Of a stretch of 40,214 bases of DNA, positions 23,613 through 31,542 are shown in pieces (position 1 is the stretch's first letter; the number at the start of each line of letters is the position of its first letter). Origin of the DNA: UBA6265 sp964526965. GTDB taxonomy: Bacteria; Chloroflexota; Chloroflexia; Thermomicrobiales; UBA6265. The DNA lies in NCBI GenBank assembly GCA_964526965.1, contig CAZGML010000024.1:1-40214 (forward strand), read 5' to 3'. The translations under genes were made by a program, and so were the position numbers. The notes under the pieces were generated by a model. It ran no database searches. It had not been told where the DNA came from and saw only the letters and a program-made list of their open reading frames with translations.

Positions 23613-25135
23613 GCATGACACTATCCTTCTGGCTCCCGATATTGGTGATGCTAAGTTCGCTGGTGACCGGGCTTGTGATCTTCATGCTCAAGCCCGATCA
23701 GCACCGTATCCGGTATGTCCTCAACATGCTCGGTGCAACGTTGAAGGTCGTGCTGGTAATCATCATTACGTACGGCTTCCTCAATGGGGAGTCGTATGAG
23801 AGTCGCGTCCCGCTGATCCCGAATATCGACCTCTACCTGGTGGTGAGCCCGATATCATTGGCATTCGCCGGGCTCTCGTCTGGGCTCTGGTTCGTCACCA
23901 CGGTCTACGCAATCGGCTATTTCGAAGGCGCTCCGAATCAGAACCGATTCTTCGGGTTCTTTAGCCTTTGTGTGACAGCGACCATGGGTATATCGCTCGC
24001 CGGGAATCCGATTACCTTCTTTATTTTCTATGAGATTTTGACGCTGGTTACCTATCCGCTCGTCGTGCACTACGGCACCCGCAAGGCAATCGATGCGGGA
24101 CGCACTTACCTCATCTTCACGCTCACAGGCGGAACGCTCATGCTGTTTGGCATCGCCTGGCTACACGCCCTGGCGGGGCCGGTAGAATTCACCAATGGTG
24201 GAACATTTGGAACACTTGGGCACGTTCTTGAGCAACACACGGAACTCACGATTATTTTCGCACTGATCCTGGTCGGCCTCGCGGTGAAGGCGGCTATCGT
24301 GCCGTTGCATATCTGGTTGCCTGGTGCGATGGTCGCCCCGGCGCCGGTGAGTGCGTTGCTCCATGCTGTAGCCGTTGTAAAAGCCGGTGCGTATGGCATT
24401 CTCCGGTTCACGTACGATCTGTTCGGTATTCCTGTGGCCACATCGCTCAACCTGCTCCAGCCGCTTGCGATCATGGGTGCTGTAACGATTATCTACGGAT
24501 CCCTGCGGGCCCTGGCCCAGCGCGATATCAAGCCGCTGCTGGCGTATTCAACCGTCAGCCAGGTCTCGTACATCGTGGTCGGGGCGGCCATCATCGGGCC
24601 GTTCGCCACTGTCGGTGCGGTCGTGCACCTGATACATCAGGGCATCATGAAAATCACGCTTTTCTTCTGTGCCGGAATATTTGATGAAACGTTGGGCGTA
24701 ACAAAGATCGAGCAGATGAACGGAATCGGACGCCGCATGCCGCTAACGATGGCGGCGTTCACAATCGGAGCGTTCGGGATGATCGGAACACCGCCAATCG
24801 CCGGTTTCGTGAGCAAGTGGTATCTGGGTACCGGAGCGCTGCAGGCGAGTCACTACTGGATCCTGGCGGTTTTCGTTGCCAGTACGTTGTTGAATGCGGC
24901 GTACTTCCTGCCGCTCGTCTATGCTGGCTGGTTCCGATCTCCCCATCCGGATTGGGAGGAAAAGATACCGGCGAAGCGTATGGAAACACGTGGCTCACTG
25001 CTGCTCCCGGCACTGGCGACCGGCATTGTATCGGTGCTGGCAGGTGTGCTCGCTGGCTCGGAGATTAGCCCGCTGGCGTTGGCTACCCAGATCGTCGATG
25101 AACTCTACGGGGTTTGGGAAGGAGACCTGCCATGA
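23609..25135 (+). CDS. mrpD: Mrp antiporter subunit D, second NuoL/M/N-like copy
   Basis: A 508-residue paralog with the complete set of ion-path residues: Glu142 in FYEILTLVTYPLVVHYGTRKA, Lys227 in VKAAIVPLHIWLPGAM and Lys258 in VVKAG. It is the most MrpD-like of the three copies by eye (helix 5 and the YGTRKA loop). It begins at a GTG in the preceding TGA and overlaps the next gene by four bases. Confidence 0.9.
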   Translation: MSMTLSFWLPILVMLSSLVTGLVIFMLKPDQHRIRYVLNMLGATLKVVLVIIITYGFLNGESYESRVPLIPNIDLYLVVSPISLAFAGLSSGLWFVTTVYAIGYFEGAPNQNRFFGFFSLCVTATMGISLAGNPITFFIFYEILTLVTYPLVVHYGTRKAIDAGRTYLIFTLTGGTLMLFGIAWLHALAGPVEFTNGGTFGTLGHVLEQHTELTIIFALILVGLAVKAAIVPLHIWLPGAMVAPAPVSALLHAVAVVKAGAYGILRFTYDLFGIPVATSLNLLQPLAIMGAVTIIYGSLRALAQRDIKPLLAYSTVSQVSYIVVGAAIIGPFATVGAVVHLIHQGIMKITLFFCAGIFDETLGVTKIEQMNGIGRRMPLTMAAFTIGAFGMIGTPPIAGFVSKWYLGTGALQASHYWILAVFVASTLLNAAYFLPLVYAGWFRSPHPDWEEKIPAKRMETRGSLLLPALATGIVSVLAGVLAGSEISPLALATQIVDELYGVWEGDLP

Positions 25136-26883
25136 TCTGGCTCGTTATCCTCTACCTTCCAATATTCGTCTCCCTGCTGACTCTCATCCCGTCGCTACGT
25201 AGATGGATGGTGCTGTTGGCCCCATGGATGGCTGTTCCGGCGCTCGTTGTTGCACTGTGGCCGGATGTGCCGGATTCAGCCTCTGTGCCATGGTTGCTGC
25301 TGGGAAGCCACCTCGGTGTCACGTCGATAACGCGCGTCTTCCTCGTGTTGACCGCACTGCTGTGGGCGACTGCCGGCATCTACGGCCGGGCGTATATGGC
25401 AGACGAATCGTCGTCCTGGCGCTTTTGGTTTTTCTTCAACCTCACGTTTGGCGGAAATCTCGGGCTCACCGTTTCCCAGGATGTTGCCAGTTTCTATTTT
25501 TACTTCGCGCTGATGACGTTCGCCGGGTACGGACTTATCGTGCACGACTGGAGCAAGGACGCGTTCAGGGCAGGGCGAATTTATATTGCGATGGCGGTTG
25601 TGGGCGAGGCGGCGTTGCTGGCGGGATTCCTGTTGGCATCTTACGAAGCCGACAGCCTCCACCTCTCGACCGTGCTACCAATGATCGAGGATTCCCCCTG
25701 GCGGTTGCTCATCTCGGTGCTTCTTGTCAGCGGGTTTGGCATCAAGGCCGGCGTGATTCCGTTGCACTTGTGGCTCCCGTTGGCACACCCTGTTGCACCG
25801 ACACCGGGTAGTGCTGTGCTCAGTGGCGCCATGATCAAGGCTGGCTTGCTGGGGTGGATGGTTTTCCTGCCGCTGGGCGAATCCCCAATGACCACATTCG
25901 GTGTGATCTTCCTGATTGTGGCGTTCGGTTCCGCGTACCTGGCGGCGCTGTTTGGGGTGTTCCAGCGTAATCCCAAGGCGGTACTGGCGTACTCGAGCAT
26001 CAGTCAGATGGGGATCATCAGCTCGGGCCTCGGTGTGGCGATGGTTGCACCCGACACATGGCGAGCAATGTTGCCGGCAGTGGCGTTCTACGCCCTGCAT
26101 CACGGCCTGGCCAAGGGTGCGCTCTTCCTCGGCGTTGGCGTCGTGCAGACACACGAAAACCACTCGACTGTGCCCACACGGACGTGGTTTGCGTTGCTGA
26201 TACCAGCGCTGGCGATTGCCGGAGCGCCACTCACAAGTGGAGCGGCCGCGAAAAACGCGCTGAAAGCTCCGCTTGGCTCGATGTCCGGAACGTGGGAAAC
26301 GGTGATCACCTGGTTGTTGCTGTTCGCGGCGACGGGCACAACCGTATTGATGGTGCGCTTCCTGTGGTTGCTTCGTCCACACGTCCACGAGGGTGAGCGC
26401 GACCAATCGCATTCTCCGGGCGTCTGGTTCCCGTGGGCGATTCTGGTTGGCGTTAGCGCGGTTTCTGCGTGGCTGTTTCCAAGGTATCTCGACATCGATG
26501 TTGTCGAGCCGGTGTACCTTGAGCTTTCGTACCTGTGGCAGGGTGCCTGGCCGATCCTGCTCGGATTGGCGCTGGGCTGGGCCGTTATCGAACTGAGTAA
26601 CCGCGGCTATGGCAAGGAACTGAGACCGATCCCTGCCGGAGACATGCTCGTGTTCGTGGAGCCCATTGTAGATGCGAGTGTCGCAGGGCTCCGTAACCTG
26701 GCGTTCTCGGCTTTTGAATGGGGAGAGCGGCAGATGACCGTAGCGACAGAGAGGTTCAATGTTTACGCCGTCATCAGTGGTGAGTTCGACGATGCAGAGA
26801 GATCGCTCGTGCGCTTCCGCACCATGGGCATCTTCTTCGTTGGATTAATGATCGTATTGGTACTGATCACGTGGAGGGGTTGA
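25132..26883 (+). CDS. Third NuoL/M/N-like antiporter subunit, lacking the helix-5 glutamate
   Basis: A 583-residue paralog. The ATG at 25132 sits in the preceding stop (ATGA), with GGAAGGAG upstream. The helix-7 lysine (Lys205 in GIKAGVIPLHLWLPLAHPVAPTP) and helix-8 lysine (Lys235 in MIKAG) are kept. In helix 5 the sequence FYFYFALMTFAGYGLIVHD aligns with FFIFYEILTLVTYPLVVH of the second copy, so the conserved glutamate is Ala126 (codon GCG, 25507-25509). A C-terminal extension of about 100 residues carries an amphipathic charged stretch and a final helix. It may be a structural or altered-coupling subunit. Confidence 0.88.
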   Translation: MIWLVILYLPIFVSLLTLIPSLRRWMVLLAPWMAVPALVVALWPDVPDSASVPWLLLGSHLGVTSITRVFLVLTALLWATAGIYGRAYMADESSSWRFWFFFNLTFGGNLGLTVSQDVASFYFYFALMTFAGYGLIVHDWSKDAFRAGRIYIAMAVVGEAALLAGFLLASYEADSLHLSTVLPMIEDSPWRLLISVLLVSGFGIKAGVIPLHLWLPLAHPVAPTPGSAVLSGAMIKAGLLGWMVFLPLGESPMTTFGVIFLIVAFGSAYLAALFGVFQRNPKAVLAYSSISQMGIISSGLGVAMVAPDTWRAMLPAVAFYALHHGLAKGALFLGVGVVQTHENHSTVPTRTWFALLIPALAIAGAPLTSGAAAKNALKAPLGSMSGTWETVITWLLLFAATGTTVLMVRFLWLLRPHVHEGERDQSHSPGVWFPWAILVGVSAVSAWLFPRYLDIDVVEPVYLELSYLWQGAWPILLGLALGWAVIELSNRGYGKELRPIPAGDMLVFVEPIVDASVAGLRNLAFSAFEWGERQMTVATERFNVYAVISGEFDDAERSLVRFRTMGIFFVGLMIVLVLITWRG

Positions 26884-26885
26884 GC

Positions 26886-27401
26886 ATGCAGGAGCAGGGA
26901 CACAGCACCATACGGCCATCTGCTGGCAACATCCTCTCTCGGCTGATTATCTTCGCGCTACTTTGGTGGGCCCTCACCGAGGGCGAGAGTTACAACCTGT
27001 GGTTTGGTGTGCTCGTGGTGGTCGTTGCCACTATCGGAAGCGTCGCGCTGCAACCGGTAACGAGAATGCGTCCGTGGCAGTTGGGTGGGGTGATCGTTTT
27101 CTTCATTCGTGAGTCCATAAGTGGCGGCATCGACGTCGCACGTCGCGCGTTCTCGCCGAGTATGCCAATCGCTCCGGGCTTCACCGAGGTTGAATTTCGT
27201 TTGCCAGATGGACCGGCCCGGGTGTTCCTGGCCAATCTCCTCAACATCACTCCCGGAACGGTGTCAGTTGAGTTGCAGCCTCACAGTCTGCGAATTCACA
27301 TGCTGGATGAAAATATGCCGGTTGAAGGCAAGGTGCGTGAGATGGAGGAGCTCATGGCGAAGCTGTTCGCAGTGGACCTGGGAGAGATCGACAGCGCCTA
27401 G
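26886..27401 (+). CDS. mrpE: Mrp antiporter subunit E
   Basis: A 171-residue MnhE/MrpE protein: two N-terminal helices, a third (GGVIVFFIRESISGGIDVARRAF), then a soluble domain with NLLNITPGTVSVEL, the family signature. The ATG at 26886 has GGAGGGG upstream and lies two bases after the previous stop. It closes the operon, whereas in Bacillus it precedes F and G. I see no clear terminator directly after it. Confidence 0.93.
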   Translation: MQEQGHSTIRPSAGNILSRLIIFALLWWALTEGESYNLWFGVLVVVVATIGSVALQPVTRMRPWQLGGVIVFFIRESISGGIDVARRAFSPSMPIAPGFTEVEFRLPDGPARVFLANLLNITPGTVSVELQPHSLRIHMLDENMPVEGKVREMEELMAKLFAVDLGEIDSA

Positions 27402-28000
27402 CCTTGCAGCCATCGTTCCAGAAACTCGCCACCTTTAGATGCTTTCCGCGGCGGACTGTCAATGATGCTGGTTGACGGATAATATGCACCTGGTCTGCTG
27501 GATTTTAAGTGCCATCCTGGGATGAGTTAGGGAGGATTTGTTGGTATTGCTGGCAGAATCCTGAGCGGTGTTCAGTCCCGTACGAGGAGGTAGAAGTTCG
27601 GTACTGACCCGCAATCCGAGCAGGATTCTGCCGATGCAATGGACGATTCCCAAGTGGGTACTGAGTGACGGGTGCGCATGTGGGTGGGAGAGGGCATCCG
27701 TCACAACGGGAATCTTGGATTTTGATATCCGACCCAACAAATCGGATATGGAAATCATACCGTTTCAGTCAGGATTGTGCAATACCTTATCAAATTCAGT
27801 TCACTGTCGGGCTTTCCGGTAGTACGGGTAAATTTGTTAAGTACCTGATTTTGAGACGGCGAACGCTCCGGTATACATGCTGAATATTCGGCAAATATCG
27901 CCATTGGCAACTCAACCAAAGATGGATAGTATTCATGTCAAGCGCTGTATGCATTCGGAGGGCCGGGTGGCAGCTGTAAACCCATTTGAGGGAAGGTACG
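27402..28000. other. Gene-free region with successive hairpins
   Basis: No credible gene lies between mrpE and the next CDS. Three paired structures follow each other: GGCAGAATCCTG (27552-27563) with CAGGATTCTGCC (27621-27632); GATTCCC (27645-27651) with GGGAATC (27708-27714), enclosing GTGACGG (27665-27671) with CCGTCAC (27698-27704); and GATATCCGA (27724-27732) with TCGGATAT (27742-27749). They lie upstream of the promoter at 27904, so they are not in the next gene's leader. They could be a structured RNA, the 3' end of the Mrp transcript, or remains of a mobile element. The stretch is more AT-rich than its surroundings by eye. Confidence 0.55.
27904..27932 (+). promoter_or_regulatory. Probable sigma-70 promoter
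   Basis: TTGGCA (27904-27909) and TAGTAT (27927-27932) with a 17-base spacer, about 70 bases before the ATG at 28001. Confidence 0.5.
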
Positions 28001-29140
28001 ATGGCGGAAAATACTCACGATTTCATTTATCTAAACGAGCCAGATATGATCGCTGCGGGCGTGAAAGATATGGCCCGTTGTGTGGAGGTAATGGAAGAGG
28101 CACTCGTCCTGTTACGACAGGGCGATTTTCGTATGGCAGGGTCCACGGCGATGTCGCACGGTGCCATGATCTCGTTCCCACCGGTGCCGGAGCATCCCGG
28201 TATGCCTTCCGATGGACCAGATCGACGTTTTATGGCAATGCCGGCCTATATCGGTGGCCGATTCGGGACCACCGGCGTGAAGTGGTATGGCTCCAACCTG
28301 GAAAATCGGGAGAAAGGCCTGCCGCGGTCGATCCACATGTTTACGTTGAACGACACTGATACAGCAGTACCTCTCGCGGTAATGTCCGCCAACCTGCTTT
28401 CCGCGTATCGTACGGGCGCAATCCCCGGTGTGGCGGTGAAACACCTGGCGCGCAAGGATGCGAAGACGTTCGGTATTGTGGGCCCGGGCGTTATCGGCCG
28501 TGTTACGACTGAGGCGGTGCTCTCGCAGCGACCGGATATCGATCGCATCATTGCCAAGGGTGTGGATGAAGCCGACGTCCAGCGCTATGCCGATTACATC
28601 AAACCGCTCTTCCCAAATATCAAGAGCGTTGAGTCCGCCGAATCCGTCGAGCAGGTCGCTCGCGAATCGGACATTATGGCCGTCACTGTGACGACCGATC
28701 CGGCTGGTTCCAGTGGCTTCCCCTATATCAAGCAGGAATGGATCAAGCAGGGTGCGCTGCTGTTGCTGCCCGCCGCCGTTCGTTTTGACGATGACTTCGT
28801 CATTTCCGATGACGCGCGCCTCGTGGTGGATGCGTGGCCACTGTACGAAGCGTGGTCTGAGGAATACGGGCCGCAGGCGTACCAGAAAATTGGAATCGTC
28901 GGTAACCAGTGGCACTCCCTCATTGAGCAGGGAGTAATGCCGGCCGGCAAAGTCCAGAACATCGCTGATATCGCGACTGGCGCACTGCCTCCGCGAGAGA
29001 ACGACGAAGAGATCATCCTCTACTCAGCAGGCGGTATGCCGATCGAGGATGTCGCATGGGCTACCGAGGTCTATCGCAATGCGGTTGAGAAGGGCATTGG
29101 TGTTTCTCTCAATCTCTGGGATTCTCCAACGCTGAGCTAG
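28001..29140 (+). CDS. Ornithine cyclodeaminase/mu-crystallin family protein (tyramine oxidase subunit B-like)
   Basis: A 379-residue NAD(P)-binding protein of the ornithine cyclodeaminase family. The Rossmann glycine motif is GIVGPGVIGR (about residue 165), preceded by SAYRTGAIPGVAVKHLARKDAK, where the family binds substrate and cofactor. The N-terminal segment (FIYLNEPDMIAAGVKDM, RRFMAMPAYIGGRF and KWYGSNLENREKGLPRSI) resembles what I recall of proteins annotated as tyramine oxidase subunit B rather than true cyclodeaminases. The ATG at 28001 has GGGAAGG upstream. True function uncertain: imine reductase, amino-acid dehydrogenase or cyclodeaminase are all possible. A large hairpin follows. 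Confidence 0.82.
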   Translation: MAENTHDFIYLNEPDMIAAGVKDMARCVEVMEEALVLLRQGDFRMAGSTAMSHGAMISFPPVPEHPGMPSDGPDRRFMAMPAYIGGRFGTTGVKWYGSNLENREKGLPRSIHMFTLNDTDTAVPLAVMSANLLSAYRTGAIPGVAVKHLARKDAKTFGIVGPGVIGRVTTEAVLSQRPDIDRIIAKGVDEADVQRYADYIKPLFPNIKSVESAESVEQVARESDIMAVTVTTDPAGSSGFPYIKQEWIKQGALLLLPAAVRFDDDFVISDDARLVVDAWPLYEAWSEEYGPQAYQKIGIVGNQWHSLIEQGVMPAGKVQNIADIATGALPPRENDEEIILYSAGGMPIEDVAWATEVYRNAVEKGIGVSLNLWDSPTLS

Positions 29141-29163
29141 GCAAACATTTTTCAACCCAGTCG

Positions 29164-29201
29164 GAAACTCGCGACACAGACCTGTGCCGCGAGTTTCTGA
29201 A
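29164..29201 (+). terminator. Strong hairpin, probable terminator
   Basis: GAAACTCGCG (29164-29173) pairs perfectly with CGCGAGTTTC (29188-29197), with an inner stem CACAG/CTGTG (29175-29186). The following TGAATT is a poor T tract, so termination may be partial. Confidence 0.6.
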
Positions 29202-29281
29202 TTCACCCGTAACACGGGTGGTTTATGCTTTGCTGGTGATGATGGCCGCACTGCAGGCCAGTTTGTATGGAATGGATTCGT

Positions 29282-30103
29282 ATGCCCCCGGTACCGGCTG
29301 TTCGTCTCGAGAACCTGGTGAAGACCTATGGCGACGTGCGGGCCGTCGACGGCATCGATCTGGACGTGCCGAACGGCGCGTTTGTCACCTTGCTCGGACC
29401 CTCCGGCTGTGGGAAAACAACCACGCTCCGCATGATCGCCGGATTTGAACAGCCTGATCAGGGCGAGGTTTACATCCACGGCACACAAATGGGAGCCACT
29501 CCTCCGCACGACCGCGCTACCTCGATGGTGTTCCAGAGCCAGGCGCTTTTCCCACATATGTCCGTGTGTGACAACGTCGCCTTCGGCTTGCGCGAACGGC
29601 AATTCAACAAGCAGGAGATCGACAAGCGCGTACAGAAGGTGCTCGATCTCATCGAGCTCCAGCACATTGGCAATCGCATGCCAACGCAACTCTCCGGTGG
29701 GCAGCAACAGCGCGTTGCGCTGGCGCGGTCGCTTGTTCTCGAACCAGCGGTTCTNNNNNNNNNNNNNNNNNNNNNNNNNNNNNNNNNNNNNNNNNNNNNN
29801 NNNNNNNNNNNNNNNNNNNNNNNNNNNNNNNNNNNNNNNNNNNNNNNNNNNNNNCCGGCTGACGGTGATCTGCGGCTCGTGATACGCGCCACGAAAATTC
29901 AGCTCGGTTCTGAAGAGGGTTGGCAGGGAACGGTGTCCGAACGCGTATACAAGGGCTCCACACTGTCGTACAGGATTGAGTTGACCGACGGCACGCAGCT
30001 GATAGCAGATGTCCCACTGGATGATGACGCGAACCGATACGAGGCCGGTGATACCGTCACAGCCGATTTCCGTGGGAGTAACGCTCTGCTCGTACCCGCC
30101 TAA
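29282..30103 (+). CDS. ABC transporter ATP-binding protein, PotA/MalK-like (interrupted by an N gap)
   Basis: The importer-type ATPase has Walker A LLGPSGCGKTTTLR, the Q loop MVFQSQALFPHMSV and the signature LSGGQQQRVALARS. The sequence then breaks into 100 N (29755-29854). The right side is a TOBE-type domain (DLRLVIRATKIQLG, then VSERVYKGSTLSYRIELTDG). The Walker B, D-loop, H-loop and the start of the regulatory region are all missing. Relatives are about 340-380 residues, so more than 34 residues must be absent. No permease or binding protein is adjacent, so the substrate (polyamine, sugar, iron or other) is unknown. The start at 29282 has no strong ribosome site; the ATG at 29267 is also possible. 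Confidence 0.85.
   Translation: MPPVPAVRLENLVKTYGDVRAVDGIDLDVPNGAFVTLLGPSGCGKTTTLRMIAGFEQPDQGEVYIHGTQMGATPPHDRATSMVFQSQALFPHMSVCDNVAFGLRERQFNKQEIDKRVQKVLDLIELQHIGNRMPTQLSGGQQQRVALARSLVLEPAVXXXXXXXXXXXXXXXXXXXXXXXXXXXXXXXXXXPADGDLRLVIRATKIQLGSEEGWQGTVSERVYKGSTLSYRIELTDGTQLIADVPLDDDANRYEAGDTVTADFRGSNALLVPA
29755..29854. other. Assembly gap of exactly 100 N
   Basis: A run of 100 N, a common scaffold placeholder. The ABC ATPase is in the same frame on both sides, but the length of protein missing indicates the real gap is several hundred bases. Confidence 0.95.
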
Positions 30104-31344
30104 TCCGCGATTGCCAGAGACTGCTCTTCGACCAGTTTCTCGTCGGACTTCTGTTCGCTCGGGTTGAGTTGCTGCGTGATATACACCGTGATGAGCGCGA
30201 AGACACTCGCGATCAGGAACGGGATCTGATAGCCCACGTAGTTCAGCACGAACCCGGTTACCACCGGCACCACAACTGCCGCCGCGTGCTGCATGGTGAT
30301 TCCCATTGCGAGCGATGGAGCGACGTCTCGGGACGGAGCGATTTTGCGCAGGTAGACCGATGCTCCCATCGCGCTGAGCGGGAAGATAATCGAATAGATG
30401 ATGTAGCACACAATGGCGACGGCAGTATTGTCCACCAGCGCATAGCCGAGAAGCGCGACGATATAGGCGATGTTGACGATACCAAGCATGCGCTTTTCGC
30501 CATGCAGGTCAATCATCCGGCCGATCCACGGTCCGGTGAACATCGCCAGCCCTGCAGTTATCAGCATGATAATTGAGATAGCTGGTACACCAAGCCTGAA
30601 ATGATCGACCAGCACCCACAGCCCAAACGAGAAGAAGATCTGCTGCCGGGCACCGTCCAGGAGGCTCAGTTTGTAGTAATGACTGTAGGCTCGCTTGATG
30701 ACGATCGGCTCTCGCTGTTGCTTTACGTTCAGGATCTTGCCGTTCTCCATATTCGGAAAGCGGAAAACCAGCACCGCAGCTACCAGCGCGAGCAGCCCGC
30801 ACACGATAAACATCTGCGTGAAATCAAGCCACTCAAACCGGAACACCACGAACACGAACGCCATCGCTACCAGCGCGCCACCCTGGTTGATCGCTGCCAG
30901 CTTGCCGAGAATCGAACCGGATTTCGATTCTTTCGTCATGCTCATGCCCAGCGCGGCCTGCGTTTGTAACCAGGTGTGATACCCCATTGAGGAAATAACC
31001 ACCCAGGGAGCAACTGACCAAAAGCTGTTTGAAAACCCGAAAAGCCCGTAGCCAACCGCCATGAATATCATCGCGACTGCGGTCAGGTGCGGTAGCGAGA
31101 GACGATAGAGCAGGGCGGTCAGGAATATGAGCAGGAAGCCGGGGATCTCGCGAATCGCGGTGATGTAGCCGAATTGCGGACCGAGGAGCCCCAGCTCGTT
31201 CTCGAAGAAGTTACTGACAATGTTGTTGCTGGCGGCCATGGCGAACCCGAACGCTGCGGTTGCTCCGGCGAGAATAAGAAACACACGCTGTATATGCAGC
31301 GGTGCTGTATTGGAGGAAAGCTCCGATTTGATTTTGCCGGCCAC
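30100..31344 (-). CDS. MFS transporter
   Basis: A 414-residue membrane protein with about 12 hydrophobic segments. The long upstream open frame is not membrane-like; the GTG at 31344 is chosen because GGGGTGGA lies about seven bases before it and the protein then starts a short way ahead of the first helix (IQRVFLILAGATAAFGFAM). A GTG four codons earlier is possible. The second-half loop reads GRMIDLHGEKRM, a weak MFS loop motif. The substrate is unknown. Its TAG stop overlaps the TAA of the convergent ABC gene. It is divergent from another MFS gene at 31543, with about 200 bases between. Confidence 0.82.
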   Translation of the reverse strand: MAGKIKSELSSNTAPLHIQRVFLILAGATAAFGFAMAASNNIVSNFFENELGLLGPQFGYITAIREIPGFLLIFLTALLYRLSLPHLTAVAMIFMAVGYGLFGFSNSFWSVAPWVVISSMGYHTWLQTQAALGMSMTKESKSGSILGKLAAINQGGALVAMAFVFVVFRFEWLDFTQMFIVCGLLALVAAVLVFRFPNMENGKILNVKQQREPIVIKRAYSHYYKLSLLDGARQQIFFSFGLWVLVDHFRLGVPAISIIMLITAGLAMFTGPWIGRMIDLHGEKRMLGIVNIAYIVALLGYALVDNTAVAIVCYIIYSIIFPLSAMGASVYLRKIAPSRDVAPSLAMGITMQHAAAVVVPVVTGFVLNYVGYQIPFLIASVFALITVYITQQLNPSEQKSDEKLVEEQSLAIAD

Positions 31345-31542
31345 GTCTGGTTCCACCCCGCGAAAGTTGGAAATACCTGATCTTGAGTATATGTCGGTTG
31401 ATGGTTTTCGGGAACTCGTCACTCTTCGCGCTGCCACCACAACACAGATGAAGTTGCTGGTTGCGTTTCCATTCAGCAGTACCGGAGTAAGATGAAGCAT
31501 TGACCGATACTTCGGGGTATTCACGGACAGGAACGACAACGC

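Noticed and set aside
27540..27760. Riboswitch or T-box leader of the gene at 28001
   Set aside because: The likely promoter of that gene is at 27904-27932, downstream of the hairpins, so they would not be in its leader. I also see no conserved riboswitch core.
27568..27883. Small open frames of 70-85 codons in the gene-free region
   Set aside because: They run through the paired hairpin arms, lack good ribosome sites, and look unlike the codon usage of neighbours.
29024..30409. A long minus-strand frame running across the N gap
   Set aside because: It is only open because the N run cannot contain stops. It is antisense to the ABC ATPase and part of the MFS gene.
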